A DNA stretch of 64,000 nucleotides from Anaerolineaceae bacterium (GCA_002702065.1 NZXX01000013.1:248001-312000), one strand, 5' to 3'; counted from the stretch's first letter, positions 43,670-53,348 are shown. Program-made: numbers and translations. The notes: generated by a model from the letters alone, not told the origin.

Positions 43670-44998
43670 TCAAAACGAATTATCCCTTTCCAGCAGCGCT
43701 TCCAGCCGCGACACCTGTTCGCGTGGCAGCACGGATTTAATCGGCTTTTGATGTTCCTCGGCCACGGAGGGCAGGCGCAGTTCTTCGGCGTACAGACGAT
43801 ACAGGTCCCATAGTTGCAGGTTACGCGCATCCTCGCGCGCTGCCGCCAGCCCGGTATCCGTCAGCGCCCAACTGTCGCCATCGACGCGACGCACCAGCCC
43901 GGTCTGTTCAAGCTGACGCAAACCCACCCGCACCACCGAACCCCGCAGAGCCGTCAGCATACCGCCGGGGGCCGGGTACGCCGGGTCATTGTGCTGCATC
44001 GCATGACGATACACATCGCGCAGCACGTTCTGTGCCGCGAACCGCTGCCGGTCCTGCCGCCTGCGCCATAATGTCCAGACCAGGCCCCGGTCCGGCGCGA
44101 AGGCAATCGACAGGAAGACAATCGTGAAGGCGACGACGATAATCAGCGGGCCAGTAGGCAGCCCTGCCTGTATGCCGCTGAGGATAGCCCCCGCCGCCCC
44201 CGCGAAGCCGCCAAATACCCCGGACAACACGATCATCTGGCCGAGCTTCTGCGTCCACTGGCGCGCCGCCACCGCCGGTGCGATCAACAAACCAACCATC
44301 AGGATAACGCCCGCCAGTTGCAGGCCGAGCACAATTGCCACGACGATCAGCGTCGACAGCAGCACGTCCAGGATGCGCACGGCGAACCCGTTGGCGCGGG
44401 CAAACTGCGGGTCAAACGTGATCAGCTTGAACTCTTTCCAGAACAGTCCAACGATCAGGAAGGCGATCAGCCCAACGGTGCTGATCAGCAGCACATCCTG
44501 TCGTTTGATGGCCGCCGCCTGCCCGAAAATAAACTGGTCCAGCCCCGCCTGGCTGGCGTCGTTGCGTGACTGAATGTACGTCAGCAGCGTGATGCCAAAG
44601 GCGAAAAACGCCGTCAGGGCAATGCCCATTGCTGCGTCCTGTTTAATGCGCGTGGTGCGGGTAACCCCATTAATGAACATCACCCCCAGCCAGCCCGCCA
44701 CCCCTGCCCCGATCAACAGCCAGCCCAGTTCACGCCCGAACAGCAAAAATGCAATCGCCACACCGGGCAGCGCCGCATGCGACAGCGCGTCCCCCATCAG
44801 GCTTTGCTGGCGCAGCACGGCGAATGACCCCAGCACACCGCTGACCACGCCGAGCACAGCGCCACCGGTCGCTACGGTCACCAGCGTATAATCATAATTG
44901 ACGCCCCATATCAGGGTGCTGAGAGGGACCAGCAGCGCAAACACCGCCACAATCGCCCCGATAATCAGCCAGATGCGCCGGTCGGCTGCGGTAATCAT
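43670..44998 (-). CDS. Zn/Mn ABC permease with DtxR-like C-terminal domain
   Basis: A 442-residue permease of the MntB/TroC type: [48 protein letters not shown] and [21 protein letters not shown] are diagnostic. After about residue 300 a cytoplasmic domain resembles the winged helix and dimerisation part of DtxR/MntR repressors ([60 protein letters not shown]). Such fused tails are known from other metal permeases and may sense internal metal. The start overlaps the stop of the ATPase gene by four bases. Confidence 0.9.
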   Translation of the reverse strand: MITAADRRIWLIIGAIVAVFALLVPLSTLIWGVNYDYTLVTVATGGAVLGVVSGVLGSFAVLRQQSLMGDALSHAALPGVAIAFLLFGRELGWLLIGAGVAGWLGVMFINGVTRTTRIKQDAAMGIALTAFFAFGITLLTYIQSRNDASQAGLDQFIFGQAAAIKRQDVLLISTVGLIAFLIVGLFWKEFKLITFDPQFARANGFAVRILDVLLSTLIVVAIVLGLQLAGVILMVGLLIAPAVAARQWTQKLGQMIVLSGVFGGFAGAAGAILSGIQAGLPTGPLIIVVAFTIVFLSIAFAPDRGLVWTLWRRRQDRQRFAAQNVLRDVYRHAMQHNDPAYPAPGGMLTALRGSVVRVGLRQLEQTGLVRRVDGDSWALTDTGLAAAREDARNLQLWDLYRLYAEELRLPSVAEEHQKPIKSVLPREQVSRLEALLERDNSF

Positions 44999-45774
44999 GC
45001 CTCAACCTCCGCGCTGTGGTTCAGCGCCGCAATGCCCGCCACGCGTCCGCCATAGGTTTTGCGCAGGTTATCTTCGGTATAGATCTCCGGCACCGGGCCG
45101 CTGGCCGTGACTTCGACATTCAGCAGCGTCACCCAGTCAAAATAATCGGCGACGGTTTGCAGGTCATGGTGCACCACCACGACGGTCTTGTTGCGTGAGC
45201 GCAGTTCGCGCAGCAGGGCGACAATCGCCCGTTCCGTCACGGCGTCCACCGCGGCGAACGGCTCGTCCATAAAGTAGATCTGGGCATCCTGCACCAGCGC
45301 CCGCGCCAGAAAAGTGCGCTGCTGCTGCCCGCCGGAAAGCTGGCTGATCTGGCGGTCGGCCAGGTCCACGATGCCAACCTGTTCCAGCGCTTCATAGGCC
45401 TGTTGACGTTCGTTCTTGCCGGGGCGCCGGAACCAGCCTAACTGCCCGTACAGCCCCATCATCACCACATCCAGCACCGATGTCGGAAAATCCCAGTCGA
45501 CGCTGCCGCGCTGGGGCACATAACCCACCAGGTCGCGCGCTTTGGCATACGGCTGATCAAAAAAGCGGACATCCCCTGCCGCACGCGGAATGAGGTTGAG
45601 CGCCGCCTTGATGAGCGTGCTTTTACCGGCACCGTTCGGCCCGACAATCGCCATGAGAACGCCTTCAGGGACGTGCATATCGACATCCCACAGCGCCGGT
45701 TTGCTGTTATAGGCGACGGTCAGGTCTTCAATTTCCAGCGCCATCCTCGCGCCATGTTTGCCATTTCCGTTCAT
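44995..45774 (-). CDS. Zn/Mn ABC transporter ATP-binding protein
   Basis: A 259-residue ATPase: Walker [11 protein letters not shown]-loop VPQRG, signature [15 protein letters not shown], Walker [13 protein letters not shown] and H-loop [24 protein letters not shown] is characteristic of the metal (MntA/ZnuC/TroB) branch. The start at 45774 follows GGGAC at nine bases; the ATG at 45744 is an alternative. Second gene of the operon after the binding protein. Confidence 0.92.
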   Translation of the reverse strand: MNGNGKHGARMALEIEDLTVAYNSKPALWDVDMHVPEGVLMAIVGPNGAGKSTLIKAALNLIPRAAGDVRFFDQPYAKARDLVGYVPQRGSVDWDFPTSVLDVVMMGLYGQLGWFRRPGKNERQQAYEALEQVGIVDLADRQISQLSGGQQQRTFLARALVQDAQIYFMDEPFAAVDAVTERAIVALLRELRSRNKTVVVVHHDLQTVADYFDWVTLLNVEVTASGPVPEIYTEDNLRKTYGGRVAGIAALNHSAEVEA

Positions 45775-45832
45775 GTCCTTTGTCCCTCTGTGGTCCATTT
45801 CCACCCGTATCAGGCATCGAAGCATATCGTAA

Positions 45833-45852
45833 GGGCGATTCGTGAATCGCCC
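45833..45852. repeat. Palindromic repeat GGGCGATTC type
   Basis: GGGCGATTC, GT, GAATCGCCC, in the 90-base gap between the binding protein and the ATPase gene. It could act as an intercistronic stability hairpin. A TGTTTTTC stretch follows it on the plus strand only. Confidence 0.7.
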
Positions 45853-45865
45853 TGTTTTTCGTCAT

Positions 45866-46876
45866 CTATTCCGCCATCTCCAGCAGTTCCACCGGCGGCA
45901 CCGGCTCCAGTCCTTCGGGCCATTCAGGAATATCAGCACCGAACGATTGCAGAATGGTGATGACGTTCTGCGCCAGCATCCCAATATACGTGCCGCCGAA
46001 CGACCCATCGGCGCCCATCGCGTCGGAGTAAAGTTCGCGCACGCCGATACCGATGTCGTGGCCGCGGGCTTCCGCCGCTTCCTGTACCGCTTCGATGGCA
46101 TTGGGCGGCACGCTGCTCTCGATAAACATGACGGGTATATCGCGTTCGATCACGAAGGTGACCAGCTCCTGCACATCAGCAACCCCGGCTTCGTCCTGCG
46201 TGCTGAGTCCCTGCAAACCGCGCACCGTCCAACCGAACGCCTGCCCGAAATAATTGAAGGCGTCATGCGACGTGACGAGCACCCGCTGGTCTTCCGGCAC
46301 CTGGGCCATCGCTTCCGTCGCCCACTCGAACAGCAAGTCAAGCTGTTCATTATAGGCTTCGGCATTGGCGGCGTATTCGTCGGCGTGATCCGGGTCCAGT
46401 GCCGCCAGTTCCTCGGCCATCAGCATCACAGACATCTGCCAGTTGCGCGGGTCGAACCAGAAATGGGGATCATCGACATTGGTCAGTTCTTCGGACAGGT
46501 TAAACCCGCCAATGGTGAAGCCCGCCTGCTTGACCGGGTCTGACACAGCCACCGTGCGGATGCTTCGTTCGCCCAAGGCCTGAAACACTTCGTCGAACTG
46601 GCCTTCGAGGTGCAGGCCGCTGTAAAACACAGCATCAGCGCTGCTCATGGCGGCAATGTCGGATTCAGTCGGCTGGTACAGGTGCGGGTCCACCCCGGCC
46701 CCCATCAGCGGTATAACGTCGACGTAATCGCCGCCCAGAATCGTCAAAGCATCATGAACCTGCGTGGTGGTGGCGACGATCGTCAATTGATCATCATCCT
46801 GGGCAGCCACACCCCCACCCCACCCCAGCGCAGCAATTATAAAAAGAAACAAACGCAAGGCTCGGCTTGTGTTCAA
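45866..46876 (-). CDS. Zn/Mn ABC transporter substrate-binding protein (cluster A-I)
   Basis: A 336-residue metal-binding lipoprotein-like/periplasmic protein. The start is TTG: GGAAGGAG lies seven bases before it and the signal peptide then reads LNTSRALRLFLFIIAALGWG to GVAAQ. Metal ligands are visible as GVDPHLYQPT, DPHFWFDPRN, SHDAFNYF and YSDAMG, three His and one Asp in the family arrangement; FIESSVPPN is also conserved. There is no His-rich loop, favouring Mn or a non-specific Zn/Mn protein. It is the first gene of a four-gene operon with promoter and operator upstream. Confidence 0.92.
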   Translation of the reverse strand: MNTSRALRLFLFIIAALGWGGGVAAQDDDQLTIVATTTQVHDALTILGGDYVDVIPLMGAGVDPHLYQPTESDIAAMSSADAVFYSGLHLEGQFDEVFQALGERSIRTVAVSDPVKQAGFTIGGFNLSEELTNVDDPHFWFDPRNWQMSVMLMAEELAALDPDHADEYAANAEAYNEQLDLLFEWATEAMAQVPEDQRVLVTSHDAFNYFGQAFGWTVRGLQGLSTQDEAGVADVQELVTFVIERDIPVMFIESSVPPNAIEAVQEAAEARGHDIGIGVRELYSDAMGADGSFGGTYIGMLAQNVITILQSFGADIPEWPEGLEPVPPVELLEMAE

Positions 46877-46930
46877 TGTTATTCTCCTTCCGGCAGCCGA
46901 ATATGAATATTCGGTCATGCTCTACCCCGA

Positions 46931-46946
46931 TTTAGACTTGTCTAAA
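46931..46946. promoter_or_regulatory. Metalloregulator operator (DtxR/MntR-type palindrome)
   Basis: TTTAGACTTGTCTAAA, a perfect 7-base inverted repeat around TT. It begins within the -10 box and covers the start of transcription, the ideal place for metal-dependent repression. The sequence resembles DtxR-family boxes; no regulator gene of that family is in the window. Confidence 0.8.
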
Positions 46947-46973
46947 AATAACATGCACATTCAGGTTTGTCAA
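46945..46973 (-). promoter_or_regulatory. Sigma-70 promoter of the metal transport operon
   Basis: On the minus strand TTGACA (46973-46968), exactly 17 bases, then TATTTT (46950-46945). The operator overlaps the -10 element. Confidence 0.85.
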
Positions 46974-47087
46974 GGAGTCCAAACCACTTCATTCAGGTGA
47001 CAGCAGTAAAAACGTGAACTGGATGTGCGCGCCCATGAGCGTTACGCTGCATCTGAACGTCTGAAGGCAGCAATCGAGAGAAAACAC

Positions 47088-47253
47088 ATGAGTTCCAAAA
47101 ACTGGCAATTGGGCGACGAAGCCGCTGTCCAATATGAAACGGTGCTGGTTCCGGCCATACTGGGGCCGTTTGCCCAGGTGCTGGTTGACCGGGCGAATTG
47201 GGTAGCCGGCAGCATCGTCGTGGATATGGGCTGTGGCACAGGCGTGGCGACCT
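47088..47253 (+). pseudogene. Truncated SAM-dependent methyltransferase
   Basis: Starts like a ubiE/methyltransferase-11-type protein (MSSKNWQLGDEAAVQYETVL, AGSIVVDMGCGTGVAT with SAM motif I) but the homology stops just after motif I. The frame runs on for 34 residues of basic, low-similarity sequence and ends. The remaining ~200 residues of the enzyme are missing. The breakpoint is about 120 bases before the TIR-WD40 gene. Confidence 0.7.
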
Positions 47254-47372
47254 GTTCCGCTCTCGCCTCATCAAAGCGACGGCATGAGGGCAAACGGCGG
47301 GTAAGCATCAGGCACAGGCAGCAGGCTGATCGTACAATGGGCATGTTGCAACCCTGATGAAGGAGAGACGCC

Positions 47373-48977
47373 ATGCCACGCATCTTTGTTGCCTACCGTC
47401 CGGGGCCGGATCAACCCGCAGCGCGCCGCCTGTACCGGATATTTGCCAAACGCTTTGGCAGCGACAATGTCGAGCAGGCCAGCTCGATTCCCGCCGGGCG
47501 TGACGTTCGCGTGGCTGCGGAGGAGGAAGTCAGCACCGCCGATGTGCTGCTGGTCATCATCGGCCCGACCTGGTTGAACGCCGCAGACAACAACGGCAAT
47601 CGGCTGCTGGAGCGCGAAAACGATCCCGTGCGCCATCAGATCGCCACGGGCATTGATTATGGCATGCTGGTGATTCCGGTGCTGATCGACGGGGCCAACC
47701 TGCCCAGCGCCGCCGATCTGCCAGCCCCCTTGCGTGACCTCGCCTATAAACAGCCCGCCGTCATCAACAACGACGCGGATATCCGCCGGCTGATCGCCGA
47801 ACTGGAACGCAAGCGCAAGCCGCGCAAAGCGCCACCGGCAGCAGCACCCGCCCCCCGGTCACGGCGCAGGCTCATTATCGCCGGAGCATTGCTGGTGACC
47901 CTGTTCGCAGGCATCGCAGCGGCTCTTGTGATGTTGAACGAACCGGCACCGATCAGCCGTGATGTGCGCACCAGCACCAGTGGCACAGAACCGGTCGTGA
48001 TGATTGCGACCAAGGCTGCAACAGAACCACCACAGGCCGTGCCGAGCCTGGTTTCGGCGGAACCAACCATCCTCTATCATGTCGCCTGGTCTGGTAACGA
48101 CCGTATCGCTGTCTCTGCGTCTACGGGCATCTATGTCTTCGACATCAATTCCCCTCAACAGCTTCTGAAACAATTCGACACCACCGACAATTACGCCCCG
48201 TTCGTGGCCATCAATGCCGATGGCACGCTGCTGGCGGCGTCTGGCCTGGAAAACGGCGACATTCGTCTGTGGAATGTCGAAACCGGTGCAGAAATGGGTC
48301 GTCTGACCGGACACGAAGGGGTATCGCGCGGTGTACTCTTTAACCATGAGGGCACACAACTTTATTCCGGCGGCGGTGATGGGACGATCCGCGTGTGGGA
48401 TGTAGCCAGCGGCCAACAGACGAATCTGCTGGATACGACAATGCCCTGCCCGGCTGTCTTCGCGCTGAATGCTGATGGCAGCGAACTGGCAGCGGCAGGT
48501 TTTGCATCTGCGTCAGATGGCTGTCGTGGCTCGGTACAGGGAACGGCCATCGAGATCTGGGATTTTGGTGACACGACATTTCAAACCTATCTCGACGGGG
48601 TTCCGGTCGAAGCCGTGGCATTCAGCCCGCAGAATGAACTCTACGTTTCGGCGGAGAAGCTGGTGTGGCGCTGGAACCCGGCGAACGACCAGTTGCAGGT
48701 GATCGCCAGTGACGGTGATGAGCGGTCCGATGGCGGCATGAGCCTGAGCCCCGATGGGATGCTGCTGGCACATGGTGCGCAGACGGTCGTACATCTGTAC
48801 GATTCGATCACGGGCGAGCCGCGCGGCGACCTGCAAGGCTGCCACCTGAGCTGGCTGGCGGGGGTCCATTTCAGCCCGGATGGCACCCGCGTCGCTTCTA
48901 TCGGCGCGCACGATGGTCTGGTTTGCATCTGGGACGTGACCGAGCAAACCCACATCATGACTTTGCAGGTGGCGTAA
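47373..48977 (+). CDS. TIR domain, transmembrane helix and WD40 propeller protein
   Basis: A 534-residue protein. Residues 1-~140 are a TIR fold (MPRIFVAYRPGPDQPAARRLYRIFAKRFG, STADVLLVIIGPTWLNA, IPVLIDGANLPSAADLPAPLRDLAYKQ). A basic linker and a single transmembrane helix (about 167-188) come next, then a seven-bladed-type WD40 propeller (VETGAEMGRLTGHEGVSRGV, GTIRVWDVASGQQ, LVCIWDVTEQT). The TIR would be cytoplasmic and the propeller outside. TIR-WD40 proteins occur in multicellular or complex bacteria as signalling proteins; an NADase active site is not certain because the usual catalytic Glu is not clearly identifiable. AGGAGAG precedes the start. Confidence 0.85.
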   Translation: MPRIFVAYRPGPDQPAARRLYRIFAKRFGSDNVEQASSIPAGRDVRVAAEEEVSTADVLLVIIGPTWLNAADNNGNRLLERENDPVRHQIATGIDYGMLVIPVLIDGANLPSAADLPAPLRDLAYKQPAVINNDADIRRLIAELERKRKPRKAPPAAAPAPRSRRRLIIAGALLVTLFAGIAAALVMLNEPAPISRDVRTSTSGTEPVVMIATKAATEPPQAVPSLVSAEPTILYHVAWSGNDRIAVSASTGIYVFDINSPQQLLKQFDTTDNYAPFVAINADGTLLAASGLENGDIRLWNVETGAEMGRLTGHEGVSRGVLFNHEGTQLYSGGGDGTIRVWDVASGQQTNLLDTTMPCPAVFALNADGSELAAAGFASASDGCRGSVQGTAIEIWDFGDTTFQTYLDGVPVEAVAFSPQNELYVSAEKLVWRWNPANDQLQVIASDGDERSDGGMSLSPDGMLLAHGAQTVVHLYDSITGEPRGDLQGCHLSWLAGVHFSPDGTRVASIGAHDGLVCIWDVTEQTHIMTLQVA

Positions 48978-49125
48978 AAGCAGCACCTACTGCCAAACAT
49001 CATCGCCCCAACATGTGCCCTGGCTGAAGATCAATGCTTGCCTGTGTACGGGCTTTATATTGCGTATGCCAGCAGGCGGTTGATCGCCTATTCAACCGGA
49101 TGAACATGTCTATTGGAGGCAAACC

Positions 49126-49653
49126 ATGAACCACGACGACAAACCGCATTACATGCGATTCGCAGCGATGATCGCAACGTCCATGCTGGTGATGTTCGGC
49201 CTGATGTATATCAACACCTTCGAGTTTGCACACATCCGCTGGAGCGAAACCCGTCTTTATATGACGTTTATTATGGGCGCGGCGATGGCCGTGATTATGT
49301 TGAGCTTTATGCGCGGCATGTATCACAATACCAAAGTCAATCTGGCTATTTATGTCGGCAGTGTGGTGGTATTTGTCATTGCGCTGTTTCTCCTCCGCAG
49401 CCAGACGCTGGTTCAGGATACGTCCTATATGCGGGCGATGATTCCGCATCACTCGATTGCTATTCTGACCAGCGAACATGCAGACATTAACGACGTGCGG
49501 GTGCGCGAGCTTGCTGATGAAATCATCGAGGCACAGCGGCGCGAGATCAAGGAAATGGATTGGCTGATTGCGGATATTGGTGAAAACGGAATCGCCGCGA
49601 CCCAGTCGGAGGCCGATGCCCGCCCGGTGCCGGAGTTCGAGGCCGAACCCTAA
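49126..49653 (+). CDS. DUF305 family membrane protein
   Basis: A 175-residue protein with three transmembrane helices (about 10-30, 45-63, 72-92) and a C-terminal DUF305 ferritin-like helix pair containing MRAMIPHHSIAILTSEHADI and REIKEMDWLIADI. DUF305 proteins bind metal, often copper, through the Met/His motifs. GGAGGC lies before the ATG. Its neighbours do not suggest a pathway. Confidence 0.88.
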   Translation: MNHDDKPHYMRFAAMIATSMLVMFGLMYINTFEFAHIRWSETRLYMTFIMGAAMAVIMLSFMRGMYHNTKVNLAIYVGSVVVFVIALFLLRSQTLVQDTSYMRAMIPHHSIAILTSEHADINDVRVRELADEIIEAQRREIKEMDWLIADIGENGIAATQSEADARPVPEFEAEP

Positions 49654-49686
49654 GTTCGCCGGATGCCAAGCGCAAAGTTTGCGGGT

Positions 49687-50094
49687 CTATGGATATTTTT
49701 GTGCAGCAATCAACGCGCGACGCGTACGTATACGCATATCGTCATTCAGCTTAAGTACAAAAACGGTTACACGACCAGTGGCAGATAAGGGTACAATTCG
49801 CGCACCAACCAGCTGGAAATGTTTATCCCATTTTTCACGGCGGGGATTATAAAGCATTGCAATATCTTCGGTTTCAGGATCGAAGGACGCAAAATCACTA
49901 CCTTTGTGCCGGTTACAGTCCATGCAGCTCAGACACAAATTATCTGCCACTGTCAAACCGCGATGTTTTTCAGGAATAACGTGATCGACTTCGTGTGTGT
50001 AAAGGCTATCTCGCTCGTGAAGCAGGCAATATTCGCAGCGGCCTTGTGCACGTTCGATTACCAGGCGACGCAATGCCTCTGCAATGTAGGTCAT
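49687..50094 (-). CDS. HNH endonuclease
   Basis: A 135-residue HNH nuclease of the group with structural zinc. C20/C23 and C57/C60 form the knuckles, H34, D37 and H38 (THEVDHVIP) the His-metal finger start, N52 and H63 complete the HNH signature (ADNLCLSCMDCNRHKG). The start overlaps the stop of the upstream small gene by four bases (ATGA type), so both are translated together. Such pairs are common in bacteria with many accessory genes; whether it acts in defence, as a homing nuclease or as toxin is not known. Confidence 0.9.
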   Translation of the reverse strand: MTYIAEALRRLVIERAQGRCEYCLLHERDSLYTHEVDHVIPEKHRGLTVADNLCLSCMDCNRHKGSDFASFDPETEDIAMLYNPRREKWDKHFQLVGARIVPLSATGRVTVFVLKLNDDMRIRTRRALIAAQKYP

Positions 50095-50345
50095 TTGGCA
50101 GCCAGTGTTTGGTGAGCCTTTGCCTTGAGCAGGGTTACAAAATGATTGATCTGGCTGGCTTCTTCTAATTCTGCACGTTCGTCGGAAGTGAGTGTGCCGC
50201 TACGATTAGCGTCCAGCAGATCGCGCAACCGGGCCTGTGCGGAATCCGACGCGTGGAAGGCAATAATCTGCTCTGGCGTGGGCGAGGAAAGCAGAAACGT
50301 GAGTACTTCTTCCTGAATGGTGGCTGAACCTGTGTAATCGGTCAT
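50091..50345 (-). CDS. Small acidic partner protein of the HNH nuclease
   Basis: An 84-residue, mostly helical, acidic protein (IQEEVLTFLLSSPTPEQIIAFHASDSAQARLRDLLDANRSGTLTSDERAELEEA). It precedes the HNH gene with a four-base overlap. Small proteins with the segment LxSxPTPEQIIAFxxSxxxQxRLxxLLxxNRxGxLTxxExxELDE typically accompany HNH genes in cyanobacteria and Chloroflexota. Role as antitoxin or specificity factor is possible but unproven. Confidence 0.8.
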   Translation of the reverse strand: MTDYTGSATIQEEVLTFLLSSPTPEQIIAFHASDSAQARLRDLLDANRSGTLTSDERAELEEASQINHFVTLLKAKAHQTLAAK

Positions 50346-50442
50346 CCGTCAGGCTCTCGCTAATTGGTTCAATACCTGGATTTTATGCGCAGTGACTCCT
50401 GCAGGTCAAGTGCAATACCACGTGCCTACACTGCTTGCGACC

Positions 50443-52371
50443 CTACAGGCTGGCGGATTCGGCGGCGACCTGCCACAGACGCACCGTACCATCAGCGCTG
50501 CCGGACGCCAGCAAATGGCCATCCGGGCTGAAGGTAACTGTGTTGACATCCCACGTGTGACCTTCGAGGACAGCCACCTGCTGGCCCGATTCCACTTCCC
50601 AGATGCGCACCGTCCGGTCGGCGCTGCCCGTGGCCACATAACGGCTGTCCGGGCTGAAGGCGATGCTCCAGATATTGCCGGTGTGGCCGCTGAGCGTGGT
50701 ATGAATGTCTCCGGTACCGAGGTCCACCAGATTAACCGTGTTGTTCCAGTAGGCCGAAGCGACATATTGTTTGTTCGGGCTGAACAACATACTGGTAACG
50801 CCATCTGCCGCACCGGCTGTACAGGCCACGTTAAAATTGTCCAGTTCGGCCAGCTCGGTCACGTCATCCACACCTTCGGATGGCAGCAGGCTGCCGTCGG
50901 CGCTCAGGTTCAGATGGCGGATGGGGCCACCGAGGTTGGTCAAGGCGGCGCGTTCCTGACCGGTGGCGGCGTCCCACAGGCGCGCGCTGGAATCTTCGCC
51001 ACCCGTCGCCACTGCCTGCCCATCCGGGCTGAAGACCACACTCAGCACCCGGCCCTGATGCCCGCTAATTGTATTGGTGGTGCGTCCGTCGGTGCCATCG
51101 CGGAATTCGAGCACGCCGACTTCGGTGCCTACCGCGATTGTCCCGCCGGATGGGCTAACAGCCAGCGCCTCGACCGTGCCATGATCCGCTGGTAAGCTGA
51201 CCAACTGCTGCCCGGCCCCCACATCCCACAGGTTAACCGCGCCGGGGTTGCCAAACGCGTCTCCCCCACCTGCGACCAGCGTCGTTCCGGCGGGGTTGAA
51301 CGCCAGCGCATTGACTCCGCCCCCATGCCAACCGGTCAGGCGGGCGATTTCCGCCCCGTCGGTCAGGCTGCGAATCTGTAAATCGCCGGTCTGTGACACC
51401 GAAGCGACCTGTTCACCATCCGGGCTGAGGGCGAGATGTACGATAAGGCCCTCCAGCGTGCGAACAGAATCGCCACTGCTGATGGACCACACCTGAGTCG
51501 CGGCACCCGCCGTGACCACATGCTCACCATCCGGCGCAAAGGCGATGTCCAGATGCCCGGTCAGGCTGTCTTGTGCCGCATGCGAGTCTGTATCCCAGAC
51601 ATGAACCGTGCCATCGGTCGCCGCGGCGGCCAGCAGCGTACTATCCGGGCTGAAAGCCAGCGACTCGATCTCAAAGTTGGTCAAGCCTTGCAACACCGCG
51701 ATCTGTTCCTGGGTGACGGCATCCCACAGAATGACCATGTTGTTGTTGATGCGACTGCCCGACGCGATGAAACGGCCATCCGGGCTGTAGGCCACGCTGG
51801 TAATGGTGTTTTCGTGACCGGGGAGCGTCGCAACGGTTTCGCCGGATTCAACATCCCACAGGCGCAGCGTGCTGTCAAAACCGCCAGAAACAATCATGGT
51901 GTCGTCCGGTGAAAAAGCAACGGATTCCACCTGCCCGTTATGACCTTCCAGCAGAGTCCGCGGCGTACCAGCGGCCATATCCCACAGGCGCAGCGTCTTG
52001 TCCCAGCCGCCAGACACCAGCAGGCGACCATCGCTGCTGAAGTCGATGCTGCTGACCGGGGCGGTGTGCCCTTGTAAAAAGCGCGGTGCCGCATCCAGAT
52101 CATGCGCTTCATAGAGCCAGATTCCGGCTGCGGTCGCTGCGGCCAGGGTCTCGCCATCCGGTGACCACGCCAGATCGTTGATCCACCCTCGCCCCAGGGT
52201 CGCCACCGGCAGAATATCATCAGCCAGGGTGATGGGGTCGGGCACAGCGGTAGGTGTCAGGCTGATGGCCGGTGCCTGCGGGCGGTTGAGCGTTAACGCA
52301 GCGGCGGCACTCAATACGGCCACTATCACAAACAGGCCGACAATTTTAATATTCAACAGGCTGCGGATCAT
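50443..52371 (-). CDS. Membrane-anchored WD40 repeat protein
   Basis: About 642 residues. An N-terminal signal anchor (SLLNIKIVGLFVIVAVLSAAAALTL) is followed by about thirteen to fourteen WD40 repeats, probably two propellers, with regular GH...SVAFSPDG...LASGSADGTVRLWD units. The best repeats are at the N- and C-terminal ends (WDKTLRLWDMAAG, DRTVRIWEVESGQQ, DGTVRLWQVAAES). ATG at 52371 is used; a GTG 33 bases upstream is possible. It resembles the propeller of the TIR-WD40 gene nearby but lacks a TIR domain. Likely a surface interaction scaffold. Confidence 0.87.
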   Translation of the reverse strand: MIRSLLNIKIVGLFVIVAVLSAAAALTLNRPQAPAISLTPTAVPDPITLADDILPVATLGRGWINDLAWSPDGETLAAATAAGIWLYEAHDLDAAPRFLQGHTAPVSSIDFSSDGRLLVSGGWDKTLRLWDMAAGTPRTLLEGHNGQVESVAFSPDDTMIVSGGFDSTLRLWDVESGETVATLPGHENTITSVAYSPDGRFIASGSRINNNMVILWDAVTQEQIAVLQGLTNFEIESLAFSPDSTLLAAAATDGTVHVWDTDSHAAQDSLTGHLDIAFAPDGEHVVTAGAATQVWSISSGDSVRTLEGLIVHLALSPDGEQVASVSQTGDLQIRSLTDGAEIARLTGWHGGGVNALAFNPAGTTLVAGGGDAFGNPGAVNLWDVGAGQQLVSLPADHGTVEALAVSPSGGTIAVGTEVGVLEFRDGTDGRTTNTISGHQGRVLSVVFSPDGQAVATGGEDSSARLWDAATGQERAALTNLGGPIRHLNLSADGSLLPSEGVDDVTELAELDNFNVACTAGAADGVTSMLFSPNKQYVASAYWNNTVNLVDLGTGDIHTTLSGHTGNIWSIAFSPDSRYVATGSADRTVRIWEVESGQQVAVLEGHTWDVNTVTFSPDGHLLASGSADGTVRLWQVAAESASL

Positions 52372-52511
52372 GGATGCGCTTTCGGGTCTATGCGGCGGAA
52401 TCACAACCGTTATTTAAGATTAAGAAAGGATTGAGAACAATAGGCTTTAGGGACTAGGTGTTTGAAAGAACGCGGAACTCAAGATGGGGCGCAGCGTTTT
52501 GTTAGGCCCAT

Positions 52512-53126
52512 TCATTCTTGCCGATTCACCGATGTCGCTTTGATCGTGTCATAATAATGATTCTCCCCGATATCCTCGTACTCACGCGTGACGTGTAAGC
52601 CAACTTCAGAAAGCAGCTTTCGATATTCTGCCGCACCGAGCGAGCGTGATTCCAGGTCTGTCATGCCATCATTCCACACCAGGGGTTCAGTGCCACAGCT
52701 CGATGTGAACAGAAAGCGACCACCAGGCAAGAGTATGTCGGCAACCCTTTGGATAAGGTACCGCTGCTCTTCCGGTTGAAGCAGGAAGATCAGCCCCCAC
52801 GCGACGACACCGTCGAAAGTCCGATTGAAGAACGACGATTCCACAACGGACTCACATGCAACCGGTACGTCTGGCAGGTTGTGTCGGAACGCCTCCACCA
52901 AAGACGGCGCCGCATCGACACCATAGACATTCAACTGTTCGTCTACCAGGACTTTCGTAATGGGCAAACCCGTCCCGCAGCCTAAGTCGATGACAGCGGC
53001 CCCAGGGGGTAGTGTGCGAGCCCAGTCGCGCACCTCTCGCGTCCCTACGGCAGTCGAAGGCGCACGCCCTCGGCCTGCAAGAAACGCGGCAGCCACCCGC
53101 TCATATCCATTGGATTGGTCCATCAT
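52512..53126 (-). CDS. Class I SAM-dependent methyltransferase
   Basis: A 204-residue methyltransferase: motif I AAVIDLGCGTGLPITKVL, post-I NVYGVDAAPSLVEAF, motif II-like FDGVVAWGLIFLL and ADILLPGGRFLFTS. Two adjacent ATG codons form the start. Acceptor unknown. It is complete, in contrast to the truncated methyltransferase at 47088. Confidence 0.88.
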   Translation of the reverse strand: MMDQSNGYERVAAAFLAGRGRAPSTAVGTREVRDWARTLPPGAAVIDLGCGTGLPITKVLVDEQLNVYGVDAAPSLVEAFRHNLPDVPVACESVVESSFFNRTFDGVVAWGLIFLLQPEEQRYLIQRVADILLPGGRFLFTSSCGTEPLVWNDGMTDLESRSLGAAEYRKLLSEVGLHVTREYEDIGENHYYDTIKATSVNRQE

Positions 53127-53348
53127 AACCTCATGTTAGCCCACGTTCCTAATGAGTACATACAGAGCATTGCGGTGTATTTTGCCACTATACACCCGAT
53201 CTGGTTCAGAATAGAAATGCTGCTGGATAGGTTGCTTGGGTTCCAAAGTCTTTCAGTAACCTGCAAGGGAGGGTTGTGCTTCGTGGAAAACGATGGCCAG
53301 CACATCAGGGTTGGCTGACATGCTGACCATTTATTGACCGTGTTATGG

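Noticed and set aside
53115-53318. Small open frame between methyltransferase and FAH gene
   Set aside because: No ribosome binding site, no recognisable domain and atypical composition; the 220-base gap shows nothing convincing.
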